A DNA stretch of 64,000 nt from JBKECP01 sp047974765 (GTDB lineage: Bacteria; Pseudomonadota; Gammaproteobacteria; Pseudomonadales; Halieaceae): positions 1 to 64,000 of the forward strand of contig JBKECP010000020.1 in assembly GCA_047974765.1 (NCBI GenBank), in the 5' to 3' direction. Below, in pieces: positions 17,094 through 25,701 of the stretch; the stretch's first letter is position 1; each line of letters begins with the position of its first letter. Under the pieces are notes generated by a model. It saw only the letters and a program-made list of their open reading frames with translations. It ran no database searches and was not told the origin of the DNA. A program made the translations under genes and the position numbers.

Positions 17094-18206
17094 TCAGGGC
17101 TGAATAAACTCACTGATCTGTAGATTAAAGCCCGACAGGGCATTGAAGTGCATGGGAGATGACATCAGGCGCATTCTGCTGATTCCCAGGCGCTTGAGTA
17201 TCTGTCCACCAGTACCGATAAAGCGATAATTTTGCATGCCTTCACTGTTGCTGGTAGTTGTGCTTTTGAGGGCGCCGGGGAATTGCAGCACCTCGTCAAG
17301 TTGCTGTTCCACGCTCTGGTGCTGGCCGATCAGGATAACTGCACCACAGCCTTCTTCGGCCACTTTCTGCATGGCACTGCGATAGGACCAGCCGGTGCAG
17401 CCTTCAATGCGGGTACCGAGGCTGTCACGCAGGGTGTTGATGGTTTGTATCCGCACCAAACAGGCAGTATCTTTACTGAGTTCACCGTAGGTCATTGCGT
17501 AGTGGATATGGTTATCGATCATATCGACAAAGGTATGCAGTTCAAACCTGCCAAATTCAGTATTGACCTGCCGACTGTCGCGTAATTCCACGGATTGTTC
17601 GTGTAAAGAGCGGTATTTGATTAGGTCGGCGATGGTACCCATGCGCAGCTGATGTTTAGCCGCGAAGACCTCCAGCTGGGGGCGGCGAGCCATGGTGCCG
17701 TCTTCGTTCATAATCTCAACAATCAGCGCCGCCGGTTCAAAACCAGCCATGCGAGCCAGATCTACACCGGCCTCGGTGTGACCGGCCCGGCGCAGCACGC
17801 CGCCGGTTTTGGCAACCAGGGGGAAGATATGGCCGGGCTGAATGATATCGCCGGGGTTGGCATCAGCGGCCACCGCCTTGTGTACGGTGTGGGCTCGCTG
17901 TATTGAGCTGATACCAGGTCCCAGCCGTTCGGCGGCGTCAATGGATACGGTGAAGTTGGTTTCATGCTGGGAGCGGTTGTCACGCACCATCAGTGGTAGC
18001 TGTAAGCGGCGGGCGCGCACTTCGGTAATAGGCATGCAGATCAGACCACAGGCTTCGCTGGCAAAAAAAGTGATAATCTGTGGTGTCACTGCCTGCGCGG
18101 CAACAATCAGATCACCCTCGTTTTCCCGGTCCTCATCATCCATCAGGATAACCATCCTGCCCGCACGGATATCGTCGAGAATATCGGGGATACTGCTCAG
18201 TGCCAT
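17094..18206 (-). CDS. ribB: RibB-RibX: DHBP synthase fused to a degenerate GTP cyclohydrolase II domain
   Basis: 370 residues. The N-terminal half is 3,4-dihydroxy-2-butanone 4-phosphate synthase, converting ribulose 5-phosphate into the four-carbon riboflavin precursor. It has MDDEDRENEGDL with the metal-binding acidic loop, SEACGLICMPIT, QHETNFTVSIDA and GHTEAGVDLARMAG. The C-terminal half follows the GTP cyclohydrolase II fold (FELHTFVDMIDNHIHYAM), but where RibA has three zinc-binding cysteines (GECLTGD, RCDCG) it has TACLVRIQTINTLRDSLG. The zinc site is therefore absent and this half cannot be a normal RibA. Such ribBX fusions are known in many proteobacteria. ATG 18206 matches the family start; an upstream ATG at 18299 would lie within the preceding gene. 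The gene follows the thiolase by 49 bases. Confidence 0.9.
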   Translation of the reverse strand: MALSSIPDILDDIRAGRMVILMDDEDRENEGDLIVAAQAVTPQIITFFASEACGLICMPITEVRARRLQLPLMVRDNRSQHETNFTVSIDAAERLGPGISSIQRAHTVHKAVAADANPGDIIQPGHIFPLVAKTGGVLRRAGHTEAGVDLARMAGFEPAALIVEIMNEDGTMARRPQLEVFAAKHQLRMGTIADLIKYRSLHEQSVELRDSRQVNTEFGRFELHTFVDMIDNHIHYAMTYGELSKDTACLVRIQTINTLRDSLGTRIEGCTGWSYRSAMQKVAEEGCGAVILIGQHQSVEQQLDEVLQFPGALKSTTTSNSEGMQNYRFIGTGGQILKRLGISRMRLMSSPMHFNALSGFNLQISEFIQP

Positions 18207-18255
18207 ACTTGTCTGCCTGTGTGTCTGTCGGTATGCCTTGCAATTGCAGCAGTTG

Positions 18256-19437
18256 TTATAGCAGCTCGATAGCAACGGCTGTTGCTTCACCGCCACCAAT
18301 ACACAGCGCCGCTACACCACGTTTTTTGTTGTACTGCTGCAAGGCGTACATCAGGCTGACAATAATGCGTGAGCCGGTTGAGCCAATGGGGTGACCCTGG
18401 GCGCAGGCACCGCCGTGTACATTGACTTTGCTGTGATCCAGGCCCAGTTCCTGCATGGCCAGCATGGTCACCATGGCGAAGGCCTCATTGATCTCGTAGA
18501 GATCGACTTCGTCCTTGCTCCAGCCGGTCTTTTCAAACAGCTTGTTAATGGCGCCAATGGGTGCCAGTGTGAATTCAGATGGCTCCTGGCTATGGCGGCT
18601 GTGGGCAACAATACGGGCCATGGGTTTGAGGCCACGACGCTGGGCTTCGCTTCCGCTCATCAATATCAGTGCGCTGGCACCATCGGAAATAGAGCTGGCA
18701 TTGGCAGCAGTAATACTGCCGTCTTTGGCAAAGGCCGGGCGCAGTGTGGGAATTTTATCAACAATGGCCTTGTGTGGCTGTTCGTCATCCTCAACCACTA
18801 CTTCCCCCTTGCGGGTCTTAACGGTAACAGGGGCGGTTTCGGCCTTCAGGCTGCCTTCATCGATAGCGCGTTTGGCGCGGGTCAGTGATTCAACAGCAAA
18901 GTCATCCATTTGCTGTCGGGTCAGGCCGTAGCTGTCAGCAGTTTCCTGGGCGAAGGTACCCATGGCGCGGCCAGTGTAGGCATCTTCCAGGCCATCGAGA
19001 AACATATGATCACAGATATTTTTATGGCCAGCCCGCAGGCCGCTGCGGGCACCAGGTAGTACATAGGGTGCATTGGTCATGCTTTCCATGCCGCCGGTTA
19101 CCACAACCCTGTTGGTGCCGGCGGCAATACTGTCATAACCAAAAATAGTGGCCTGCATACCGCTGCCACAGAGTTTATTCAAGGTCACCGCACCGGCAGA
19201 TTTTGGAATGCCTGCGCCAATGGCTGCCTGACGGGCAGGACCCTGCTTCAGACCGGCGGGCAGGACACAGCCCATGAAGACTTCGTCGATGTCACTGGCC
19301 GCCAGTTTACTGCGCAATAGTGCTTCAGCAATGGCGACTGTACCCAGCTCCGGTGCGCTGACTTCAGCCAGGCTGCCCTGCAAGCCCCCCATGGGGGTAC
19401 GGGCACCGGCGACGATAACAACTGCTTCTTGACTCAT
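18256..19437 (-). CDS. Acetyl-CoA C-acetyltransferase (thiolase)
   Basis: 393-residue thiolase family enzyme that condenses or cleaves acyl-CoA and acetyl-CoA. The nucleophilic Cys is in NKLCGSGMQA near residue 90, and the C-terminal active-site motifs are NVHGGACAQGHPIGSTGSR and CIGGGEATAVAIELL, the latter slightly altered from CIGGGQG. Length and motifs fit biosynthetic/degradative thiolase II (AtoB/PhaA type) rather than FadA. ATG 19437 matches the family start and is preferred over 19515. It is upstream of ribBX in the same orientation and divergent from the cystathionine gamma-synthase-like gene, sharing a 236-base spacer with a strong palindrome. Confidence 0.92.
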   Translation of the reverse strand: MSQEAVVIVAGARTPMGGLQGSLAEVSAPELGTVAIAEALLRSKLAASDIDEVFMGCVLPAGLKQGPARQAAIGAGIPKSAGAVTLNKLCGSGMQATIFGYDSIAAGTNRVVVTGGMESMTNAPYVLPGARSGLRAGHKNICDHMFLDGLEDAYTGRAMGTFAQETADSYGLTRQQMDDFAVESLTRAKRAIDEGSLKAETAPVTVKTRKGEVVVEDDEQPHKAIVDKIPTLRPAFAKDGSITAANASSISDGASALILMSGSEAQRRGLKPMARIVAHSRHSQEPSEFTLAPIGAINKLFEKTGWSKDEVDLYEINEAFAMVTMLAMQELGLDHSKVNVHGGACAQGHPIGSTGSRIIVSLMYALQQYNKKRGVAALCIGGGEATAVAIELL

Positions 19438-19620
19438 GATTGTGTTCCGTTTTGTTGCAAAGATGTCAGACAGGCGGACCAATTGACAATGGACAGCCCA
19501 AAAGTGGGCCGCCATTTAGCCACAGACCCTGCGGCCGTACAAGGCTGTCCGTAACGGGAGGTCTTTTCAGCAGGGCACAAATTGAACCCTGCCAGCAGTC
19601 ATTATTGACGGTACACTGGC

Positions 19621-19645
19621 TGTACTGAATCCAGTATTCAGTACA
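19621..19645. promoter_or_regulatory. Perfect 10-base dyad, candidate operator
   Basis: TGTACTGAAT and ATTCAGTACA are exact inverted repeats separated by CCAGT. The site lies 28 bases before the start of the cystathionine gamma-synthase-like gene and in the spacer shared with the divergent thiolase. Size and symmetry suit a dimeric repressor; the regulator is not identified. Confidence 0.6.
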
Positions 19646-19673
19646 GTATCTATCTTTTTATGAGTTAACCAAT

Positions 19674-20807
19674 ATGAGTTTGAAATATTCTGATATCAGC
19701 ATCAATTCCCGGCTGGTGTTGGCTGGTCGCAATAATATGCCTGATGCCCCGATCAATGTGCCGCCTGTGCCGGCATCAAATTTTATTATTGGAGAGCAGC
19801 GTCATTATTCGCGGGAGGATGGCACACCTACCTGGGAGGCGCTGGAAGACCTGCTGGGAGCACTGGAGGCGGGCAGGGCGGTGGCTTTTTCCTCAGGTAT
19901 GGCTGCTGTTGCCACGGTTTTTGATCAATTGCAGGCAGGGGCTTTGGTGGTATTGCCAGATGACTGCTACCAGGGTGTTGGGGCACTGGCAGCTGCAGGT
20001 GTTGATCGGGGACGGTGGACGCTGCAGCGCTTGCCGGCAGATGATACAACGGCCTGGGTGCAGGCTTGTGGCGAGGCTGATCTGATTTGGCTGGAATCGC
20101 CCTCCAACCCCTTGCTGACAGTGGCAGATGTGCAGACTATTTGCGCGGCACCGCGCAAAACAGGGGCCATACTGGCGGTAGATAATACTTTTGCCACGCC
20201 GCTCAATCAGCAGCCGCTGGCTCTGGGGGCAACATTATCGTTACAGTCGGCGACCAAGTTTATCGGTGGCCACTCTGATCTGCTCGCGGGTGTGATCACC
20301 ACCCGTGACGATGCGTTGTGGCGGGCACTGCGTGATACCCGCAGTCTCAATGGTGCCACGCCCGGAACCCTGGAGGCCTTTTTGGCTACGCGTGGTGCGC
20401 GCACCCTGGGGTTGCGTCTGGAGCGGGCTCAGCACAATGCCAAGGTGTTGGCTGAGCGCTTACAGGAGCATCCGTTGGTGACACAGGTGCGTTACCCGGG
20501 GCTGGCAAGTCACCCTACCCACGAGCTGGCCCGGCGTCAGCTCAAGGGCTTTGGCACTATTATTTCCTTCGATATTCTCGGTGGTGCCGAGGCGGCAGAT
20601 GCTGTCTGCCAGTCTGTGCAGGTGATTCACCATGCCACCAGTCTGGGTGCTGTGGAATCCACCATGGAGCGGCGGGCGGCGCTGCCAGGTCAGGAGCATT
20701 TGCCGCCCTCTTTGCTGCGTATCAGTGTCGGTATTGAGTGCGCTGAAGATCTGTGGGCTGATCTTGATGCGGCCATATGTGCCAGGAGCCTGTCGGACTC
20801 AGGCTGA
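19674..20807 (+). CDS. Cystathionine gamma-synthase-like PLP enzyme
   Basis: 377-residue Cys/Met-metabolism PLP-dependent enzyme. The PLP lysine is in SATKFIGGHSDLLAG near residue 195; SSGMAAV near 75 binds the cofactor phosphate, and DNTFATPL supplies the ring-stacking Asp. The family includes cystathionine gamma-synthase, cystathionine lyases and O-acylhomoserine sulfhydrylases, and the exact activity cannot be settled from motifs. The N-terminus differs from typical MetB (ISINSRLVLAGRNNMPDAPI). The last residues, CARSLSDSG, are encoded by the left arm of the 20784-20946 inverted repeat, so the original C-terminus has probably been replaced or extended by it. Confidence 0.85.
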   Translation: MSLKYSDISINSRLVLAGRNNMPDAPINVPPVPASNFIIGEQRHYSREDGTPTWEALEDLLGALEAGRAVAFSSGMAAVATVFDQLQAGALVVLPDDCYQGVGALAAAGVDRGRWTLQRLPADDTTAWVQACGEADLIWLESPSNPLLTVADVQTICAAPRKTGAILAVDNTFATPLNQQPLALGATLSLQSATKFIGGHSDLLAGVITTRDDALWRALRDTRSLNGATPGTLEAFLATRGARTLGLRLERAQHNAKVLAERLQEHPLVTQVRYPGLASHPTHELARRQLKGFGTIISFDILGGAEAADAVCQSVQVIHHATSLGAVESTMERRAALPGQEHLPPSLLRISVGIECAEDLWADLDAAICARSLSDSG

Positions 20808-20946
20808 TTCTGCTGCGACGATGGGAAGTCGGCCCAATTTTCAGCCCTTTTCGTTGCGTAGCATCACTATGCGCCTCAAAAGGGCTAAAGATTGTACTTG
20901 TCTTCCCACTCGTCTCGTTATGAACCCCTAAGCCCGACAGGCTCCT
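20784..20946. repeat. 163-bp nested inverted repeat
   Basis: Outer arms AGGAGCCTGTCGG (20784-20796) and CCGACAGGCTCCT (20934-20946) are perfect. A second pair, ACGATGGGAAG near 20818 and CTTCCCACTCGT near 20901, is almost perfect, and a third pair AGCCCTTTT (20843-20851) / AAAAGGGCT (20878-20886) is perfect. The centre GCGTAG-CATCA-CTATGCGC also pairs. The whole could fold as one long cruciform. It begins within the upstream coding sequence. No second copy is present in the window. It resembles a miniature inverted-repeat element without coding capacity. Confidence 0.85.
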
Positions 20947-21022
20947 AGTGTGGATTAATATTTAATTTCGATTAAAAATCAATATGTTGTATATCTTTTT
21001 AAAGTTAACTATATGTTTATAC

Positions 21023-22051
21023 TTACTTTTTACAGATATTTTGCTGACCGGGCTTGAACAGCTTTCCCCGGGCCGTCTGTCGGTAGCGCAGAGGGCTGCT
21101 GCCATGGTGCTGGCGAAACAGGCGTGAAAAGTGGCTTAAATCCTGTAAACCAATTTGCCAGCAGATTTCACTGATACTGAGGTTGCTGCGTCGCAGCAGA
21201 TCCCGGGCAGTGTTCATTCTCAGCTGTTGCAGATATTGCTGCGGACTGTGGCCTGTGGCCTGTCGAAAACGGCGGTTAAGTGTGCGTGGGCTGATATCCA
21301 GTTGTCGGGCCAGCCCGGCCATGCTGATAGTCTGATTCATCCTCTCTAACAGGTATTGCTGTGCCACCAGCACACTTTCGTCGTGATGGGAGCTGCTGCG
21401 GTCACTTTGATAGGCTGCGGCTCTAAAGGCCTGCCGGACTTCGGGTGAAAACTGCTGCTCCACTGCCCGTGCAATGCGGGGACCAAACCAGAGTTCGATA
21501 ATGTGAACCATCAGATCGGCAATGGAGTTGACACTGCCAACACAGTAGAGGTTGTCGCTTTGGGTCATTAAATGGCGGGTTTTGAGTTCCACTTGTGGAT
21601 AACGCTGGCTAAAGGCTTCAAAGTAATTCCAGTGGGTGGTAGCTGCCCGGCCATTGAGCAAGCCGGCTTCAGCCAGCAGCGCGCTGGCTGAACCTACACT
21701 ACAGATAGCTGTACCGGAAGCGCTTATCTCTGTCAGTGTTTGCAGCCAGGGTTTTGCTCTGCGCAGCGTGGGCAGGGGGGTTCGCCAGATGGCGGGCAAA
21801 AGAAGAAGGTCGATGGCGGGTAAATCACCATAGTGAAGGTCTGGTTGCAGGGCAATACCGCTGGCCAGCGGGACAGGCTTTAAGTCCGCAGCGGGACCTG
21901 CCAGTAGAAAACGGGCCTGTACCTGGCCCCGTCTGCTGACGCTGGCCATCTGGCTGGCCGCCTGCAGAATTTCCATGGGCAAGGTGACGCTGGTGGCCAG
22001 AGCATCGGGATAGAGCAATGCGACTACGGTATACATAGGCTGTTGTGCCAA
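21023..22051 (-). CDS. GlxA-type AraC-family transcriptional regulator
   Basis: 342 residues. The N-terminal two thirds match the DJ-1/PfpI (class I amidotransferase-like) domain: ALLYPDALATSVTLPMEIL, DLLLLPAIW and ASGTAICSVGSASALLAEAGLLNGR. The C-terminal 100 residues are a double helix-turn-helix of AraC type (MAGLARQLDISPRTLNRRF, then ISEICWQIGLQDLSHFSRLF). It is a DNA-binding regulator, with the first domain probably sensing a metabolite. It is divergent from fabY with a 143-base AT-rich spacer, which makes control of fabY or of itself possible but unproven. ATG 22036 is an alternative start. Confidence 0.9.
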   Translation of the reverse strand: MAQQPMYTVVALLYPDALATSVTLPMEILQAASQMASVSRRGQVQARFLLAGPAADLKPVPLASGIALQPDLHYGDLPAIDLLLLPAIWRTPLPTLRRAKPWLQTLTEISASGTAICSVGSASALLAEAGLLNGRAATTHWNYFEAFSQRYPQVELKTRHLMTQSDNLYCVGSVNSIADLMVHIIELWFGPRIARAVEQQFSPEVRQAFRAAAYQSDRSSSHHDESVLVAQQYLLERMNQTISMAGLARQLDISPRTLNRRFRQATGHSPQQYLQQLRMNTARDLLRRSNLSISEICWQIGLQDLSHFSRLFRQHHGSSPLRYRQTARGKLFKPGQQNICKK

Positions 22052-22194
22052 GGGTAGTGGTTTAAATTATGTGGCGAAAATAGCATAAAATTTGTCTGAA
22101 ATTACATAATTATAATGGCTGAGAGCTGGCTACACTGTGGCTTATTGCGCGATTTATACGCAGTCAGCGCTGCAAACAATGTAATGGTGAAGCT

Positions 22195-24051
22195 ATGACT
22201 AAAATGAGACTGCCTGTTGTCGTGGGTATGGGAGGCATCAATGCCGCCGGGCGTACATCCGGGCACCATGCCTACCGGCGGCTGGTACTTGATGCGCTGT
22301 CTGAGCGGGAGCGTCGGCAGACACTGGCTTCGTTGGCATCACTGATGTCAATACCCGATCTGGATAAGGCCTATATCTGTGAACATACACTGATCCGGCG
22401 GATAGAAAGCCATCATTTTGACGTGGACAGAGTGGTGTGGAATCGTCGTTTCCGGGTAGAAAGCAATGGTCAGCCGGTCACTCTGGATATCAAACGACAG
22501 TTTTTGCCGGAGATTTTGCCCCTGGGTTGGGATGCGATTCCCATTTCTTCAAGCCATGCCCGGGTTTCCTTTCGCGGTGTGCACGATTTTTTGCTGCCAG
22601 CTGCCCGGGAGTTTGAAGTAAAAGCTGCCGGGCAACTGCCTACAGGATTTGAACCGGGCAAACTCTATCCTTCGCGCAGTCACCCCCGTGGATTGGAGAT
22701 GATGGTGTATGCCGCGTCTGATGCACTGGGCAGTGTTGGTATTGACTGGGAGCAGATTCGCAGCCATGTCGGTGCCGATGAAATCAGTGTGTATGCTGGC
22801 AGCGCTATGGGACAGCTGGATAAAGCTGGTGCTGGCGGCATGATGAAGTCCCGCTATAACGGCCAACGAGTTAGCTCCAAATATTGCCCCTTTAGCCTGG
22901 CTGAAATGCCGGCTGATTTTGTCAATGCCTATGTGCTGGGCAGTCTCGGTAGTACCGGTGCGGTGCTGGGTGCCTGTGCATCCTTTCTCTACAACCTGCG
23001 CCTGGCTATCAATGATATTCGCAGTGGGCGTGCGCGAGTGGTTTTTGTCGGCTCTTCCGAGGCACCGATCAATCCTGAGGTAATGGAGGGGTATGCCGCT
23101 ATGGGCGCACTGGCAACAGATAAAGAGCTGCGTGAACTGGATGATCTACCCGCAAACAGCGCTCCTGACTACCGCCGTGCCTGTCGTCCCTTTGCGCCCA
23201 ACTGTGGTTTTACCATTGCCGAGTCTGCGCAGATGGTGGTGTTATTTGATGATGCGCTAATGATGGAACTGGGTGCGACGCCGCTGGCTTCAATAGTGGA
23301 TGTACTGGTAAATGCCGATGGCTACAAAAAATCCATTTCCGGCCCCGGTGTCGGCAATTACATCACTGTGGCCAAAGCGCTGGCCGAGGTTCGCCATATT
23401 ATTGGTAAGCGAATGCTGCGCGAGGGTGGTCTGGTGCAGGCCCATGGCACCGGTACGCCCCAGAACCGAATTACGGAGTCGCGTATTCTCAATGAAACCG
23501 CCAAAGCCTTTGGTATTGAACGCTGGCCGGTTGCCGCCATTAAATGTTACCTCGGTCATTCTCTGGGTTCAGCCTCGGGTGATCAGGTGACCAATACGCT
23601 GGGTATCTGGCAGCACGGCATTGTACCGGGTATAGCCACTATTGACTGTATTGCTGATGATGTACAAGCCTCCAGACTTGTACTGGACCGACGCCACCGT
23701 GAACTGGATCCGACACGCCTGCACTATGCACTGATTAACGCCAAGGGATTTGGTGGCAATAATGCCACTGCCAGTATGCTCAGCCCAACAATAACGTGCC
23801 GCATGCTGCAGGCACGTTATCCGGCTGCTGACTGGCAGCGCTGGCAGTCAGCCAATGATGTGGTGCGTGAGCGCCAGGCAGACTATGACAGCGCCATGAC
23901 GGCAGGTGAGATTGCGCCGGTTTACCGTTTTGATAATGGCGTGCTCGGTGACGATGATGTGGTGATGAATGAGGAAGGGATAGAGGTTGGCAGACACCAT
24001 ATCCGTTTTGATAGCCGTAAACTCTATGAGGATCTGAAACTTTCGGATTGA
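22195..24051 (+). CDS. fabY: Beta-ketoacyl-ACP synthase FabY
   Basis: 618-residue ketosynthase that matches the large FabY type described in Pseudomonas aeruginosa, where it condenses acetyl-CoA with malonyl-ACP to start fatty acid synthesis in place of FabH. The N-terminus reads VVVGMGGINAAGRTSGHHAYRR. Active-site residues are visible: Cys in LGACASFLYNLR near 261, His in AHGTGTPQNRITES near 416 and His in YLGHSLGSASGDQ near 454. It also has AGQLPTGFEPGKLYPSRSHP, characteristic of this subfamily. Length is about the family norm (around 630). No other fab genes adjoin it. It is divergent from a GlxA-type regulator. Confidence 0.9.
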   Translation: MTKMRLPVVVGMGGINAAGRTSGHHAYRRLVLDALSERERRQTLASLASLMSIPDLDKAYICEHTLIRRIESHHFDVDRVVWNRRFRVESNGQPVTLDIKRQFLPEILPLGWDAIPISSSHARVSFRGVHDFLLPAAREFEVKAAGQLPTGFEPGKLYPSRSHPRGLEMMVYAASDALGSVGIDWEQIRSHVGADEISVYAGSAMGQLDKAGAGGMMKSRYNGQRVSSKYCPFSLAEMPADFVNAYVLGSLGSTGAVLGACASFLYNLRLAINDIRSGRARVVFVGSSEAPINPEVMEGYAAMGALATDKELRELDDLPANSAPDYRRACRPFAPNCGFTIAESAQMVVLFDDALMMELGATPLASIVDVLVNADGYKKSISGPGVGNYITVAKALAEVRHIIGKRMLREGGLVQAHGTGTPQNRITESRILNETAKAFGIERWPVAAIKCYLGHSLGSASGDQVTNTLGIWQHGIVPGIATIDCIADDVQASRLVLDRRHRELDPTRLHYALINAKGFGGNNATASMLSPTITCRMLQARYPAADWQRWQSANDVVRERQADYDSAMTAGEIAPVYRFDNGVLGDDDVVMNEEGIEVGRHHIRFDSRKLYEDLKLSD

Positions 24052-24053
24052 AG

Positions 24054-24079
24054 CGGGGTTTTTCTGTCGGAAAACCCCG
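24054..24079 (+). terminator. Hairpin downstream of fabY
   Basis: CGGGGTTTT (24054-24062) and AAAACCCCG (24071-24079) are perfect arms immediately after the fabY stop codon. The T-run lies inside the stem rather than after it, so it is a stable hairpin but only a possible terminator. Confidence 0.5.
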
Positions 24080-24256
24080 GTCAAAAAAGAGCGGCTGCTC
24101 TGGCCACTTTGATAAAATGGCCCGCATGTGTTGAGTTCATATGGATACAGGCAGTGTGGCATTGCATGGTCAGCAACTGCCTGTTGATACAGTACTGTCT
24201 TTCGGGTCTTGCTTTGCATATCATCTTCGGTTCATTTTTTTATATGGCAACGGTTT

Positions 24257-24817
24257 ATGTCTGATCTGCTGCAAGCGCTCCAGCAACGTAATTCGGCTCC
24301 CAGGCTTGAAGAGCCTGGTCCCAGTGAGGCTCAATTGCATGAGATTATTACTGCTGCAATGCGTGTACCTGATCATGCCCGGATGCGCCCCTGGCGGTTT
24401 ATCGCCATATCGGGTGAGCGGCGACAGGCCTTGGGTGAACTTTATGAACAGGCTTTGCTCAAACGCAACCCCCAGGCTGATGAAGCTGAGCGACACAAGG
24501 CTCTCAAGGCGCCTTTGCGGGCGCCCTTGGTTATAGTGGTTATTGCCCGCCTGACTGAACATCCGAAAGTGCCGTTGCTGGAACAGCGTCTGTCAGCTGC
24601 CTGTGCAGCACATGCCATTTTGCTGGCCAGCGATGCACTGGGCTATGCCGGTGTTTGGCGTACGGGTGATTTTGCTGTTGATGAGAAGATTCTGGACGGT
24701 TTGGGGCTGGATCATAATAGTGAAGAAATCACCGGTTTTATCTATCTTGGAACACGATCAGGACAAGCCAGAATGCTGCCGGGATTACAAGTGGATGATT
24801 TTCTGAGCCACTGGTAA
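24257..24817 (+). CDS. YdjA-like nitroreductase
   Basis: 186-residue small nitroreductase of the YdjA type. Features: LLQALQQRNSAPRLEEPGPS at the N-terminus, AAMRVPDHARMRPWRF (FMN-binding segment), a variable middle, and GYAGVWRTGDFAVDEKI and GFIYLGT near the C-terminus. Such proteins bind FMN as homodimers; the physiological substrate is unknown. ATG 24257 gives the family start, while the ATG at 24209 would add a hydrophobic stretch not found in the family. It is followed 35 bases later by an enoyl-CoA hydratase gene. Confidence 0.88.
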   Translation: MSDLLQALQQRNSAPRLEEPGPSEAQLHEIITAAMRVPDHARMRPWRFIAISGERRQALGELYEQALLKRNPQADEAERHKALKAPLRAPLVIVVIARLTEHPKVPLLEQRLSAACAAHAILLASDALGYAGVWRTGDFAVDEKILDGLGLDHNSEEITGFIYLGTRSGQARMLPGLQVDDFLSHW

Positions 24818-24852
24818 GTAGCGCATTCAATCTTTCTGAAAGGGAATACATC

Positions 24853-25665
24853 ATGACGCCTGAGTTTGAAACCCTCAAATTATTGACGGAAGACGACATT
24901 GCCACAGTCAGTCTGAATCGCCCGGACAAAGCCAACGCCATGAATCCGGCCATGTGGCAGGAATTGCAGGATTGTTTTGAGCATCTGGATGCTGAGCCTG
25001 CTGTGCGGGTGATTATTCTTGCTGGTGAAGGTCGTCACTTTTGTTCCGGTATTGATCTGGATATGTTCAATGGAATTAAGGGGGAAAGCCAGGACCCGGC
25101 TCGGCGCAATGAGTATTTTCGTCGCACTATTCTGCGTTTACAGAATAATCTGAGCGCCATCGAGAAATGCCGTAAACCTGTATTGGCCGCTGTCCAGAAA
25201 GCCTGTATTGGTGGCGGTGTTGATCTGACCTGCTGTTGTGATATGCGTTATGCCAGTGCTGATGCTTTCTTTTCTGTCCGCGAAATTGATATCGGTATGA
25301 CGGCTGATGTAGGCACTTTGCAGCGTCTGCCACACTGGATACCTCAGGGTGTTGTCCGGGAGTTGGCCTATACCGGTCGTAATATGGATGCGCGTGAGGC
25401 GCAACAGCTCGGTTATGTTAACCAGGTATTTGATGATACGGATACACTGTTGAGTGGTGTGCGTGAAATTGCCAGTGCCATTGCTGCCAAATCACCACTG
25501 GCTATTCGTGGAACCAAAGAGCAACTACTGTATGCGCGGGATCATTCGGTAAATGACAGCCTCAATTATATGGCTACCTGGAATGCCGCCATGTTCAGCG
25601 ATATTGATATCAAGGCCGGTGTTGGTGCGCAGTTGCAAAAAACAGTGGCCAGTTACGAAGACTGA
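24853..25665 (+). CDS. Enoyl-CoA hydratase/isomerase (crotonase) family protein
   Basis: 270-residue crotonase fold enzyme. CoA-binding and oxyanion-hole segments are seen in RPDKANAMNPAMWQEL, GEGRHFCSGIDLDMF and QKACIGGGVDLTCCCDMRYA. The acidic residue in REIDIGMTADVGTLQRLP corresponds to the dienoyl-CoA isomerase-like subgroup (D-x-G-x-x-x-D pattern), so a delta3,5-delta2,4-dienoyl-CoA isomerase activity is more likely than plain hydratase. The ribosome-binding site is AAAGGGAATACATC ahead of the ATG. It lies between a nitroreductase and a PpiC-like gene, all in the same orientation. Confidence 0.88.
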   Translation: MTPEFETLKLLTEDDIATVSLNRPDKANAMNPAMWQELQDCFEHLDAEPAVRVIILAGEGRHFCSGIDLDMFNGIKGESQDPARRNEYFRRTILRLQNNLSAIEKCRKPVLAAVQKACIGGGVDLTCCCDMRYASADAFFSVREIDIGMTADVGTLQRLPHWIPQGVVRELAYTGRNMDAREAQQLGYVNQVFDDTDTLLSGVREIASAIAAKSPLAIRGTKEQLLYARDHSVNDSLNYMATWNAAMFSDIDIKAGVGAQLQKTVASYED

Positions 25666-25701
25666 TAGTGTTGTTTATAAAGCGATAAAAGCAGGCGAAG
25701 C

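Noticed and set aside
20784..20946. Simple rho-independent terminator of the cystathionine gamma-synthase-like gene
   Set aside because: The structure is much larger than a terminator, begins inside the gene and has no T-run after its outer stem.
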